Both the position numbers and the translations under genes were made by a program. Shown in pieces: positions 1 through 12,136 of a stretch of 64,000 nt of DNA. Each line of letters begins with the position of its first letter. Position 1 is the stretch's first letter. The DNA is from Coriaria nepalensis (taxonomy: Eukaryota > Streptophyta > Magnoliopsida > Cucurbitales > Coriariaceae), in contig CP114485.1 of assembly GCA_027186245.1 (NCBI GenBank), positions 9,638,001 through 9,702,000 on the forward strand, in the 5' to 3' direction. The notes beneath the pieces were generated by a model. The model ran no database searches, was not told the DNA's origin, and worked only from the letters and a program-made list of their open reading frames with translations.

Positions 1-1620
1 TATTTCTAAAATATTATGTAGCTTTTTATTTTGACCTGATATTAAGGGAGTGCTTAATTCTGACCCGGTAGTTGTTTATAGACCTTCTTAAAATAAGATA
101 ATTTACGAAAATGAATTCTAATAGATGTGCTTTAAATGGGCAAAATATTCATTTATATTTCTTCTTCTTGCATTATACTAAAAAGCTACTAGTTACGAGC
201 GTTTGGATTCTTCTGTGAGGCAGAAACAAATGGGGACATAGTCCTTTGTACGTAGTTTCTTTCTTTTGCCCGCGAATAAAGGCTTTTTTTTAATAAAATA
301 ACTAATGGTCTAGTTTTATCGTTCAAAGTTCATTATTATTATTATTCCTTTAATCGATGTCTTCCAAGATGAGGTAAAGAGCTGATTAGATTGGCACTCT
401 CGCTCTATATATCAATCATGAAAGATGGATGTCAAATAATTGTGTGCGTGCATTAACGTTTTCTTTTTTTCTTTCAATATGGTATTATTATTTTTCACGA
501 TAAGATTTTAAGCATTTTACATCGTGAGGAGAGGGAAATGATTCAGCGAAGGATTTATCAGCTAAAGATTGGCCCAAGCCCAAGTCCAAGTCCAAGTCCA
601 AGCTCAAGAGATTGACTTCTATCCCTCTGAAGTTGGTTGATTATGTGTTGGGCTGAACAAGTAAATGACAACGACAAATTTCTTTATGTATTAAGAAGTC
701 GGGTTTTGTATAGCTGTGTGTCGTTAGGCATATTTATATTTAAGGCTGAATTAACTATAATAAAAGTTATGAAAAGAATAATACTTTCCCTTCTCGATTC
801 CCTTACTCTGTCTCTACCTAAAAAATTTTGCATGCCAAAACTAAGTCAAAAGACCATTTAAACGAAAATCTCGAAACTTCAACGATTACAAATGTTGAGA
901 AAAATACACCAAAAAGTCATAATATACTACTATTAATGGAAAGAACAATTTTTTTTCTTTTTGTATATTGGAGTTATAAAAATGGGATACTAACTTTACT
1001 TAAATTAAAGAACAAAAAAATCATAATAGTTTATTTGGAGGAATTAAACCCTTTCAAATAAGAAAATTAGGAATAAGTTTGGTAAGATTTCTAAAAAAAA
1101 TTATTAAGAAAGCAAAATATTACAACATAAGATATATCATTCTGTAAATAAGTCTTCACATAAGAAGGAAAAAGATCCTCATTACCAAAGAAAATAAAAT
1201 TCACAGAATCAATATTTGTTAAGAAAATCAAGAATTTTATTACATTATCAATAACCATAAGAAATAGAAATTGTAGGAGATGTAAAACAAAACTTGAATA
1301 ATATTCCAAACTCTCCTAAGCCTCCAATCTGAGCAGCTTTTCTAAATAACCTAGATCAAAGCTTGAGAATCACTTTCAATAAGCAAAGGAGTAAAGCCCC
1401 TATATAAAGCAAGCTACAAGAACAAACCCATAACCTTTGCCTGAAAACTGCTAGAGCACTCTAACCTATGGAAGAAAGCACTATTAATATTACCAGAAAC
1501 ATCCGTAGTGATACCATTACAGTTTGAAGATGTAAAAACCCAAAAATTTCTAAATTATGCATAATAAGAATAAAAGGAATAGAAGGAGGCTTTTTAGCAA
1601 TTCTTAAAATTTTAAACTAT
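1..1620. other. AT-rich intergenic DNA, no gene seen
   Basis: I see no reading frame resembling a known protein and no splice-consistent exon. The stretch is AT-rich with short homopolymer runs. The only ordered sequence is a hexamer repeat listed separately. It could hold the far promoter or end of a gene outside the window, but nothing in the sequence supports that. Confidence 0.5.
573..606. repeat. short CCAAG(T/C) hexamer repeat
   Basis: Five to six head-to-tail copies of a CCAAGT/CCAAGC hexamer in otherwise unordered DNA. Likely a simple replication-slippage repeat. Confidence 0.7.
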
Positions 1621-1689
1621 GCATGATAATAGTAAAAGAAATACAAAGGGGCGCACCTCACTCTCCATTTGTCTTGTTTATTTCACCAC

Positions 1690-2760
1690 TTGTCACTAAT
1701 TTAGCTTTCCTTTTCCCTTATAAAACCCCCCTTCCAAAACTCTCGGTGAAAGAAAGAATTAGCAAGAGGAGGGAAATAAAAAGAAAAGGTAAGGAAAGAG
1801 GGGGAGATAACGTGAGAAGAGAGGGGAAGGAAAAAAAAAAAGAGAGAAGAGAGGAAAAGAGAGAGAGAAAAAGAAGGGGAAATTGGAGGAAATTTAAAAT
1901 ACCTAAATTTACGCTATTATAAAATAGCTTGGAGTTTGGGTAAGTGAAGTCTCACCTAACACACGAATATGTAATCTATTTGATGTGTATTCTAATGAGA
2001 CTGTTGGAATCGATATGAATGCAATGCAGCTTGGTGAACATTGAGCTAATAAAAATATAGTTATTGCTCGGTACTGTGATTTTATATAGCACGTTGGAAA
2101 TAGAGTTATATTGCATGAATATATATTGATATCACCAATAGTGTCATGCAATAACCGATAAAAATTAATATTATGCTAGTTAATTAATAATTATGGTTTA
2201 TAGCATAACATAAGTATAATATCATAGTGAGGTATTACCAGATTAGGGTGGATCTTAGAGAGATGTCATTGATCTTAGAAATAGTTAGTTAGGTAGGATC
2301 TTATAGAGAGATTGCTAATATAGATGCAAAGATTATCAGGACGGACCCCACAGAGTAGACTCAACTTTTAATAGTTATAGAAATGTCGGCTGTATCATCC
2401 TCAGAGCCTGAATCAGTATAATAGAAAGAACATATTAGCTACATAGAACTGTTTAACATAATATTTAGAAAAATTTATTTGAGTTAGTTATTTAATTCAT
2501 TTGACATATATTCTGTGCATATGAACTAATATCTTTACGGACTAAGATTTTAGTTCATAGTAGTTACTTATGTTGTACATAAGCATAAAGAAAAATCCAT
2601 CGTTTTAAAGTCTGGTAAATGAAGTATGGCCTAGTGTGGAGTATATGTGGGACCCGATTTATGAAGCTAGGAAAAGATCTAAGCATATTATGAGAAGCTC
2701 CTAAGGTTTCTATATGATAGTGTAATAGAAGTAAGTTGTGTGGATTTATATATATCATAA
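1690..2760 (+). repeat. LTR/leader-like repeat, copy A
   Basis: A strongly purine-rich leader (about 1741-1880) is followed by GGTAAGTGAAGTCTCAC, then a 'gtgaggtatta' block near 2229, a 'cctcagagcctga' block near 2399 and a 'gtatatgtgggaccc' block near 2640. The same modules occur in the same order at 37.4-38.3 kb (copy B). The layout, with a purine-rich transcribed leader and no ORF, resembles LTRs of plant gypsy (chromovirus) elements, but I could not fix its ends. Homology with copy B is by eye and diverged. Confidence 0.35.
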
Positions 2761-5644
2761 CTATTTTTGGGGATTTAGTTAAACATAATTATATTTATAT
2801 AAATTTTGATAAAGACTGAATCATTTCAAAACTTTCAAATTAAGAAGTAATATCCCTGTTAGTTGTGTTATAAAAGTATTTAAGAAATATATATATAGCC
2901 CTAGTAATTGGTCATTAGAATATTTGTATCAAAGTATAGGCTATAATGATTCTGTAGACAAATCGCATAGGTACAAAATATGTAGATGATCACTTGATTT
3001 ATTATAAGTATCCTAACGTAAAATTATAATTAAAAAATTTTACATAGTGAAATAAGTAAGGGGAAGTAGTTTGTAGTTTTTGTTAAGACATTAATGAGTT
3101 ATTTCAATATCGATATCTATAATAATTTAAATTAAGCTTTGTTTTTAGATTATGGATGATTTCAACAATTCTTTTTTCCCCTCCTATGTTGGAATCTTTA
3201 GGGATTTTGTAGAAAGTCAGTGTAGAATGAATTTAGTGGTAGATTTTCAAATGGTCGCACCTCTACCTTTGAGGGATACGAAGGTTGAGAATATTTATAG
3301 TATTGGATATTCGAGATCCAGGACAGTTTTAGGGCAATGATACTAGAATATTTTTCAGTATCCATTTTAAATATACCCCTAATTAGAGTAATATAGTACT
3401 ATGAGTTCTATAAGAGATATATTTAAGTGGTTATAAAAGTATGGTGTTCGTATTATAGAAGATAAGATATAAGTTCAGATCTTACTAGACCAGCAACAGT
3501 TTCGAGCAAGTTTGATCTTAAGTAATTAGAATATAAACCTAGCAAATACTTTGGTGGTCCCAAGACTACCTATTTATATTATTAACCCCAAAATTTACAA
3601 AATAAAATTTTTGGCCACTGCCTTTTGACAAAAAACATGCGTGACCATTATTTAATTTTTGGATGTGGCCTCTACTGATTTGTTTCTCATCAAAAGAAGA
3701 TGCTTCCTTTTGATATCGCCCTGGTGCAAAGTACTGTGATATTCATCAACACCTTAGGTAGGAAAAATTGAATAGAAAAATGATAGCCTCTTACCTCTAT
3801 CATCGAGTGGCCAAACATGCTGGAAAAGAAACACCCATCATAATCCGCGTGAATATCGATTGATACGCATTTAAACGGTCGAGTAGTTACAATGCCTCAT
3901 TTTTTTGGGATAATCCAAACGATCGAGCTTTGAAGAATTTGAAAAGTCTAACCGATGTGATTTGATTTGAAGCTTTAAGAACTTGCGATTTGGCCAGAAG
4001 GACTGAATTTTTGGTTGTTGGAAATGGACAAATATTGAAAGGAGAAATAGTTATTTTAGCCATTTTACAAGTTAGGCTGGAATAATGAAAGAAAAATTCC
4101 AAAGAGATGAATAAATTTTATTATTTGGCTGCCATTATTAATATGTGGTCTGTCAAACTGATAAATACATAAAAGAAGCATAAAATAGAAAGATGCAAAG
4201 ATTAGGTCAATGGGCCATCTGTCGTCTGGTCTCCGAATCAGCATCAGTCCATGCCATATGTTATCTAAAGACCTCAAGCATCAATAGTGGTAATATTATG
4301 TGATTGTTTTATTTCTAGACATAGTTGATACGGTCATGTTGGTTTGTTTGATTAAACTAGGATAAATTTCTTTGCATTCATTGAGATTTAGCCTAACATC
4401 AAATCTCCTAGTATTCAGGGTGACAAGCCAAAGCTCTTTGTCAGCCACTTGGATCGACAGTATCTTCAGCTAACTATGAAGATCATGATGATTCTTTTGG
4501 ATAGTTCGAATTTGAGATTTTTGTGTTAAGTTTAACTTACTCATGATCTTGATTAGCTAAATAATCTAAAGCTCTCGACCTGGTGTTTGACTGGTCTTCA
4601 TGCAAGAAGGTTAATCGGCTTACCTCATTAACAATGTTTTTCAACCTTACTCGAACTAGGTCAAGAAGTCATCCAAAATACATGATCTCATTGAGATCAA
4701 CCAACATTTGTTCTAAAGAGGGATCTTGCTTAGCAGAAGCAACACCGTGGAGAGAAAGATTGATATTTTGATAGAAAAAGGAAGAAGTTCACGCAGAAGT
4801 GTGACATGATCACATGTCATCATTCTAGATGGGGTAGGCTGAATGAGAAGTTATCTAAAACTAGACCAAAACCAAGACCTTCTATCCTTCCCTTGTTTTC
4901 CATTTCGAAAAATGAAGACAAAAAGTTATTTGAATGGTCTTAGGTTGGGATGATTATGCCATGTGAAGATTGACCTATCTTCGAATTCATTCATTGTTAC
5001 GATGCTGAAAGAGTGACTTATCAAATATTCTAAGTATTTTGCCATAATGGATGTGGATATAAGAAATACAGAGAAATTGTTATTTATAGGGCTCTTTAGG
5101 AACGAAAATATTCTTTATTCCTTTTATTAACTTATTTAATAAGATAAAGTGGGGGCCTTTATTTATGCCAAAATTATGATTTTGAGACGTAGTTGGTAGC
5201 CATTGTCATATTTTAAAAATGGTTGAGAATGATCGGCCGATAGTCATATAACTGACTAAAATATCTCTTGTTTTTATCGGCCACACTAGCCAATCAGAAA
5301 AATTTCCACTTGAAGTAGTTAAAAGGAATATTCGGTCTGGTATAATAATTCATTAAAATGTGAAAAGTGGACGCACAAATTCAAGAAGCTCAAATGAGTG
5401 AAACTTGATCACAAGGTTGAAGGAAAAGGAACAAGTCAAGGCGGCTAAAAATAAGGAAGGATGTTGCTAGACAATATAAAAGAAACAAGCGCATAAGAAT
5501 TGAACCTGGATTGAATAATGACTACTTTCAATCGAAACCAAAGAGAAGGAATAAGCTACCAGGTCTAAAAAGAAGGAACGCATAAATGGATAGTTGCATA
5601 ATCGGTCAAATGTGGAGAGAGACTTGCCTAAAAAGAGGGTAGTG
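2761..5644. other. non-coding or heavily decayed DNA
   Basis: Open frames are shorter than about 75 codons and none resembles a known family. The stretch is less AT-rich than its left neighbour and contains possible fragments of old transposon internal sequence, but I cannot identify a domain. It may be the decayed interior of the element whose LTR-like piece follows. Confidence 0.4.
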
Positions 5645-5649
5645 TGTAG

Positions 5650-6247
5650 TGGATAGTGTCATCTGAATGCCATGGCAGCTAAGCACCAACATTCGAATGC
5701 ATTGGCGGAAATGCCTATAAATAGGACTGGAGAGCTTCACTGAAATGAGTCTAGCACCAATACAAACAACAAATAAGCAATCGGTTCATCACCAATATCG
5801 CATATTGGCTTAGCATTTCTACTTTCATGAAAGTCACCTTATTCAAGTCTTATACTTATGAATTCTTTAGTTTAGAAGTTATATTATTGGTGGCATAGGC
5901 CTTCGATTTGTGTAATTATAGACTAGTTGTTCATCGATTAATCGATTTCACTTTCGTAATTGTTACTTTCACATTGCAATTAAATTCCTTATTTAGTACA
6001 TTTCATTTTAAAGGACAGTGCAACCTTTTTAGCGTTTTGTTTTGCTTCAATTGCCTTATAATTAGTCAGATCTTTATCTTTCTAAGTTTTTTTTTTCCTT
6101 AGAAATAATTCATCTTCAAAGTACTCTAAATATATTAATTACACCCGCACACTACACGATACTACAATTTTCATTAAGCAATTTGGATATGCTTCACTTG
6201 GGTCAGAATATGTGATTTCGACCTAAAGTAAAAATTGAGCATCAACA
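5650..6247 (+). mobile_element. candidate solo LTR (gypsy-like) with TGTAG target duplication
   Basis: The segment begins TGGATAGTG and ends GAGCATCAACA, that is TG...CA. It is flanked on both sides by TGTAG (5645-5649 and 6248-6252). A TATA-like TATAAATAGG lies near 5717. The 3' portion, with its 'cgacctaaagtaaaaattgagcat' style ending, reads like the end of a plant gypsy LTR. No primer-binding site follows, which suits a solo LTR. The U3 would be only about 70 bp, which is short, so the true left end may lie further upstream and the flanking match may be chance. Confidence 0.4.
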
Positions 6248-6252
6248 TGTAG

Positions 6253-7090
6253 TCTTTATTTTTTATTTTTAGAGATATTTTATGGTAGCTAAACTATCGT
6301 TTTAGTCTCAAAATTTTTATTACTTTTTCATTTTTATTTCTTAACTTTTAAATAGCTTATTTTCATACTTAATATTTTTAAAATATTCTATTTTGGTCAT
6401 TTGAATCATATATAAATGAAGAATTGAAAAAATGACATCTAAAATCTATGAATACTAAAATCAAAACTTCTCCTATCATCCAAATAATATTAATATACTT
6501 AAAAGTTAATATTTTTTATTTGGTAAATTAATTCATAATTTTAATTAAATGTTATTTTTATACACATAATTTTTCATTTTTCATTCTAAAATCTCAATAA
6601 TAACCATTTCAATAATCATTTTAATAATGTCATTGATATTTTTAATGTGTTATGTACTCATTTTAGTATTTATAAAAGGTATAATTATACTTTACATTTA
6701 TATATTTGATTTTAAGGATGAAAATATAATATTTTGAAAAATTTTAAGACAAAATTATACTATTTAAAAGTTTATGAATGCAAATGAATAAATAATATAA
6801 GTTCAATGGTGAATTCTAAATTATTATAAAAAAGACAAAAAAATCCTTGTGATATTTTACATAAAATTTTCTTTGAATTTATTAGTTTAAATAATTATTT
6901 ATAAATAGTTGATACATAAAGAATATGTAGTCTTTCAAAATTTAAGAAATATATTTTAATATATAAATATTTTTACTTTTATCCTTTTTTTATTTATTTA
7001 TCTAAAGATTATTAAATTATAATGTTTTACTTATTACTATATATTATGAAATATTTTTTTTGAGGATAAGTAAATAACAACACTGTAGAG
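6253..7090. other. AT-rich promoter-side intergenic DNA
   Basis: Very AT-rich with no coding potential. It lies directly upstream of the ZIP transporter and should contain its promoter. I could not single out a convincing TATA box among many AT runs. Confidence 0.5.
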
Positions 7091-7178
7091 AGCCTGCAAT
7101 GGATTTTAAATATCTAAGAAATGAACGTAACAAATTGAAGGAAACGACAAAATTCAAAGTTAGGAATAAAACTCAGCA

Positions 7179-7265
7179 ATGGCTGCAAAAATGCCCGTAT
7201 TTCTTGGACGCCTTCTCTCTTTCTTCCACTATAGAGATTCCCTCTGTCTCTACTGTAGTAATTAG
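7179..7265 (+). CDS. possible upstream ORF in the ZIP transporter leader
   Basis: An ATG at 7179 opens a 28-codon frame ending in TAG, about 200 bp before the transporter ATG and in the probable 5' leader. It begins MAAKMPVFLG. Whether the transcript starts upstream of it is unknown. If it does, this uORF could dampen translation of the transporter. It could equally be a chance frame. Confidence 0.25.
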   Translation: MAAKMPVFLGRLLSFFHYRDSLCLYCSN

Positions 7266-7465
7266 TTGGACTCTGATTCCAAGCCGCCGCTACCCGCCCA
7301 ATTTTCTCTCCGCATCACTGTTTGAGTGTCGTGCTTACACTCGAATATCTTCTTCAAGACTCATTCCAATTTCATTCCTCTCTTTTTCTTCTCATTTCTC
7401 TGTCAATTTCTCTTCTACTGAAAATTTTAGGAATCTGAGTTGCCTCAGGAGCAAGAGCCGAATTC

Positions 7466-10400
7466 ATGGATTCTCAGGTTTTAGTGGCTCTTGCACTCTC
7501 GCTTGTGGGTGGGCTAAGTACTTCTATAGGTGAGTCAAATACCTAAATCCTATACATTTCAATAATTTTGGAACGATTTTGTATCCAATATAATTATTGA
7601 TCTCTTTCTTTGAGACCAGTTAAAAAGTTTGAAAGATTTTCTCAGGTTGTAGAAGTTTTTGTATTGGAAAATCGAGATATTTTCAAGACCCATGTTAATC
7701 TAGTACTAAATTTTAGCATTTCACTACTTGAAACTCTTGATTTCTTAGTTATCTAGTACTTCTTTATCTGGGCTTTTTATTTACTCTCTGAGTTGTTACA
7801 TAAAAAGTGATATTGCCCATTTTGGCTTCTGTTTGTGATCTTATAATGTTTCTGAAATTTGGAATTAGGTGCACTCTTTGTGATTATTAATCCAGCTCCC
7901 AACTTGAAGATGCTTGGCCTTTTACAGGTCTGATGCTTTTGAGATCTCGACCTTTGTTCTGTATGATAAGAAAAGGACAAAGGATGTATTAAAAGCAATG
8001 ATTTTATCTAAACCTCTAAAAGGTCCTTGTTGCAGGGTTTTGCTGCAGGTCTAATGTTGAGCATATCGTTCCTAGATTTAGCCCACAATGCTATAAATTC
8101 AATTGGCTTCTTGAGAGGGAACCTTTGGGTAAATTTTATTTTTCTGTAAGTGAAATTCAATTCGAATGCATGATGTCTAAGATTTTCCAATTCATGGGAA
8201 TGCAGTTTTTTGCAGGTGTTATCTTCTTTGCTTTTATTGCCAATTTTATCCCTGAACCAACTCTTGCTCCTGTCTCTGATGTCAAAAGCAAAAAGGTTTA
8301 TGTGACTCATACATATTTGTTGTGTTCTTTTATTTACAAATATTAAGATATCAACTTTGACTCTTTTTCTTGATTACAGAACAATGGAGATGAGGGGGAA
8401 AAAGATATTATGAAGAAGCACCGCCGCCAGGTTCTAGTCAGTGGTATAATTACAGCAGTAGGTAAGAATTTCTCATAGATCAAGTTTGTTGTATGTTTTA
8501 TTGATCTATCATTGAAGAAATGGAATAGAAAAACCATTTGGGCTAGAAAGTTTAGTTGGTTGACCCCGATATAGCCTTGGAGTTTGATCGCTTTATTTTA
8601 TCAACTGAATCACTGTTTATATGTTTTATTGACGGTAACTTTGTAGTCCTATAAAATGCAGGAATAAGCTTACACAATTTTCCAGAAGGCATGGCTGTTT
8701 TTCTTGGATCGATGAAGGTACCTCTAACTTTTCAACATATTTCTTACTATAAGTAAATTTGGTGAAAGAATATAGATCCATGATCAGTATGCGGTGGCTT
8801 CTTTTAATATAAAGTAGATGTTGTTTTACGTAAACTTATGATCAGTGACTTTTCTGGCGACACAAAAAATTACTATAAAATGTTCCTTAAATCTTGTTTT
8901 AAAATTTGGCAATGGCATTTTGAAATAATTTCTAAAATTTCTAACAAAATGCAAAAAATTTTCAAGAATGGCTACCGTATTTTGTCAAACACTTAAACAT
9001 TAGGACAGTTCTAGTGAAAACATACTCACATTTTCGGATTAGTTTGATTTATTTTTATTTTCTATATTTTATTTATTTATTTATTTATTTATCTATTTTT
9101 CTATTTGCTTATGTATGTCCAAGTCAATTCATAATTGACGTACTGTTGAGAAGCTGTGGTGTCCATATTTTTTATTGCTCTACTGAATTATGAGGTTGTC
9201 CTATGTAGGGACTTCGTGTTGGTGTGAACTTAGCCCTGGCCATTGCTTTGCACAACATCCCTGAGGTATCTATATTCCTTTGATACGAGTACTTTTCATT
9301 CAGTTTTCTGCTAATTAAGTATTTAATTAACAGGGATGAGAAAGTTTAAATCATTGATCACGGGAAATAATCTGATATATTTCTCTCTTGCTGTTATACC
9401 CACCATATTTGATTGCAAGTGTGATATTAGATTCCTATGATTTTAACTCTCTTGGTACTAGAAGAAGGAAGAAAAATGAGAAAAACATGAAAGTTTATGT
9501 CCAGAATAAAGATACACTTTATTCTGTTTATTACAGGGTGTTGCCGTTGCACTTCCCATTTACTTTGCGACACAGAGGTGAGAACTCGAAAGAATCCCTC
9601 CATAGATTTGAAATTTTCATCAATATCTGATAAATACTAAGTAGTATTGCGCTTTACTTTTATCTACATGTAATCAGCAAATGGCAGGCATTCAAGTTGG
9701 CTACTCTTTCTGGTTTTGCTGAGCCCTTGGGTGTCATAATTGTCGGTATGTATTTTCTCGAAATCAGAAGAAGTATATTAGAAATTTCTCTGTTTCAAAC
9801 AAGCTGATTTCAACTTGAGAAATGCAAAAGCCGAAGCAAATATCCTTAATGAAGAAATGGCTATATGTAAAACCATACTCTTGGATCAATGAGGAGATGC
9901 CTTGTCAGGTAGCCGTGGTTTTATTTTTCTCTCTCCTACATGGGATATCCTCATTGGTCAGCTAGCCGTGGTTCCAAGACTACACTTAAATATCTGATAC
10001 TTTATGGTGTTATATGCTAGTTTGTTTTAGTACCTCTGGTGTGATTTGTAACTAGCCAATACTTCAGGGGTATAATTATGTGCAATCTCTTGAGCATTGA
10101 CTTGATTTCTTTCTTCTCTCTTGGCAGCCTATCTATTTCCTAGCAGTTTGAATCCTGAGATTCTGGAGGGCCTTCTAGGATCAGGTTAATTATTAATATC
10201 AATAACAGTATTTAAGATTTGAATGATAAATGCTAGTTACTATAGTTCTTGCTTGTATTGAACATTATACTTGGTCACAAATTCTTTTCTATTTTATCTC
10301 AGTTGGTGGGGTAATGGCTTTTCTAACCCTTCATGAAATGTTGCCACTCGCATTCGATTATGCCGGCCAGAAGCAGGCGGTCAAAGCTGTCTTCTTTGGG

Positions 10401-10550
10401 ATGGCTTTCATGTCCGCAAGGTAATTATATAAATGCCTTGGTGTGTTCTCTTTGCGTTTTCCTTAGTTTATTGCTGACACAATTTCATTGGGTTATTGTT
10501 GTAGCCTATATTTTCTTGAAATCAGCTTGCCAGAGGAGATGAGCTTGTAA
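7466..10550 (+). CDS. ZTP29: ZIP-family zinc transporter, ZTP29 type
   Basis: Twelve exons with GT-AG junctions: 7466-7529, 7869-7927, 8036-8128, 8206-8295, 8380-8461, 8662-8717, 9209-9265, 9537-9577, 9678-9745, 10128-10184, 10303-10420, 10505-10550. All phases agree and the product is 276 residues, about the length expected of this clade. It is a multi-pass membrane protein. The N-terminal helix begins MDSQVLVALA, and a short hydrophilic loop (about 95-117) carries KKHRR. The two ZIP metal-site motifs are intact: HNFPEG at 134-139 and HNIPEG at 163-168. In this family these His/Glu residues line the zinc path in the paired central helices. Arabidopsis ZTP29 is reported as an endoplasmic-reticulum zinc transporter linked to salt response, so an ER role is inferred by family. 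It is closer to the bacterial ZupT/GufA-like branch than to IRT-type ZIPs. The ATG follows GAATTC, and no longer in-frame start joins this exon without a stop. Confidence 0.95.
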
Positions 10551-11199
10551 CTATCACATGAAAAACTTTTTTTTTTACTATGTTGTAGTTTTATCTTCCC
10601 GTTCTTAATGAATAGGTGGTAGCAATGGATGGCAAAAGTGTATAGTCGGAAAGGACAGACATGTACTTCGTTCAATGGCTAAAAGGATATACCACAAACT
10701 TTTACTTTTCTTCATCAAGTTCAGACACCTTTTGTTTATTTTTTATTTTGTTTTTATTTTTATTTTTTGTATCTCTGAACTTTGTAAAATTTTAACGGCA
10801 ATAATATTACGTTAACGTCGTTAGGCCAAGTCAATTTATATTTAAAATTCCTTTAATACAAGAATGTGTAAATAGGGTTTGATATGTCACGGTTCTCGGA
10901 TGTTCATGCAAGAATATTTATGGTAAGTCAAAACTCCAGTGAGCGCTCACAAAAGTAATTTCAAACCAATTTCTCAAACCACGACACCAATTTAGGATCC
11001 GCTAACCGACGCTAAAATAATTTAGGTCAAGTTTCAAACTAAAGAGAATCCAACATTTAACTGTCCAACCGATTGAACACTAGAATCTTATGTTATAAAT
11101 AAAAAAACATTATACTAGATTCTTTCTGTTTTCTTCAATTTTAATCCTTAGGGTAAAAAAAAAAATACAAAAGAAAAAAGTTTTTAAAAGCCTTCCTTA
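10551..11199. other. 3' flank of ZTP29 and non-coding DNA
   Basis: The first 150-250 bp probably carry the 3' UTR and poly(A) site of the transporter. Beyond that I see no gene, only AT-rich DNA and an A-rich tract near 11157-11180. Confidence 0.5.
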
Positions 11200-11210
11200 A
11201 TGATAATGTA

Positions 11211-11304
11211 TATTTTGAATCATTCTTCTTCCAAACTTACTTCAACCATATTATGTGTATTTTGAATCATTATTCTTTCCAAACTTACTTCAACCATATT
11301 TTCC
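11211..11304. repeat. two 47-bp tandem copies
   Basis: 'tattttgaatcatt' through 'cttcaaccatatt' occurs twice in a row with a 47-bp period and only a few differences. It forms the left flank of the chromovirus insertion. It also resembles the start of the related segment at 23.3 kb, so it appears to be part of that older repeat. Confidence 0.75.
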
Positions 11305-11321
11305 TTCTCAACCACCAACGT

Positions 11322-11543
11322 TGAGCTTCAACGTAAATCAAGAAACTGTTTCTTCAATCGCGGGATAAGAAGACCAAAGCTTCGAACAACAAGATTAACT
11401 TTTTATATTATATTTTCTGATTGCCCCCATTACAGTAGGGTGTCTTAAAACATGTTTAGTTTACAGATTTACCAAAAAGGGATTGGACTTATGGCTTAAG
11501 GCCTATATCTATCTATGGGCTTTAAGGCCCTCTTAGCACGCAC
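11322..11543 (-). repeat. 3' LTR of the chromovirus
   Basis: Aligns along its length with 20676-20922. Both contain 'ggcctatatctatctatggg', a long poly-T/A middle and 'gagcttcaac' at the distal end. Shorter than the 5' copy by about 25 bp because of internal gaps. Confidence 0.8.
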
Positions 11544-11760
11544 AACCTTATTATTGCTTCCCTCTGAAAGTAAGGTCTTGTCCTCAAAGTCGAATTTTGG
11601 AAATTGTTTATGTAATATTTCAATTCTATCCCATGTTGCTTCCTCTGCTGGTAGTTGTTTCCACTGAACTAGCGCCTTGGCAACTAGCTTACGCCATTCT
11701 TTGATCCATCTAAAATAGTGTATGGTATGCAGTTGCAAAACAGGAGTTCCATCTCCAATG
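11496..11760 (-). pseudogene. chromovirus integrase C-terminus with chromodomain
   Basis: The frame contains ALVQWKQLPAEEATWD, matching the chromodomain pattern 'vLVqWxxLPxEEaTWE' of plant chromovirus integrases, then FPKFDFEDK. The frame continues into the LTR, as in this family, ending RALKPIDRYRP. The upstream part of integrase is absent. A short repeat of the segment encoding KLVAKAL (about 11670-11695 and 11760-11780) marks the break point with the foreign sequence beyond it. Confidence 0.8.
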
Positions 11761-11780
11761 CCTTGGCAACTAGCTTATGC

Positions 11781-12130
11781 TTGTTTGAAGTGAGTGAAGC
11801 TTCATGCAAATTCTATTTTTGGTATCAGAGTTGATTTTTTTATGGATGCATCTTTTGGCGTTGACTTCTCAATAAAAAGTTGGTCCTCAATATTTAGAAC
11901 ATGTGATAATTGAAATCAGATCGATCGGACAAGTATTGATCAAGTTATGCTCAATTCTAGTTGCTATTGTATTTTTCCATCACAACAGAAGTGTTTTGCA
12001 ATTGTTGATGTTTTGGAGGCAAATTCAAGTTACAAACTAGTTTATTATGTCCATATAGACTTGTTGGAGTTGCAAGTAGTGAAGAAGGAGCATAATCGAT
12101 TATGGTCATTTTTTGTTAAAAAATAATGCT
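11781..12130. other. junction segment with a plus-strand PBS-like site
   Basis: TTGGTATCAGAGTTG near 11819 resembles the initiator-tRNA primer-binding site of copia elements, but points rightward, opposite to the gag relic next to it. It suggests a further small LTR element fragment joined here. No coding domain is recognised. Confidence 0.3.
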
Positions 12131-12136
12131 AGTACA

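Noticed and set aside
1623..1922. 99-codon frame rich in Lys/Arg/Glu
   Set aside because: Translation of a purine-rich tract. No domain and no support as a gene; treated as part of the LTR-like repeat.
5640..6247. Endogenous pararetrovirus promoter/leader
   Set aside because: A TATAAATAGG box alone is not evidence. No coat, movement or RT domain of that group is nearby, and the TG...CA ends fit an LTR better.
7099..7533. 144-codon frame overlapping the ZTP29 start
   Set aside because: It crosses the exon 1 donor and runs in a different frame from the clearly conserved transporter. Its composition is Ser/Phe-rich leader sequence, so it is a shadow of the 5' UTR.
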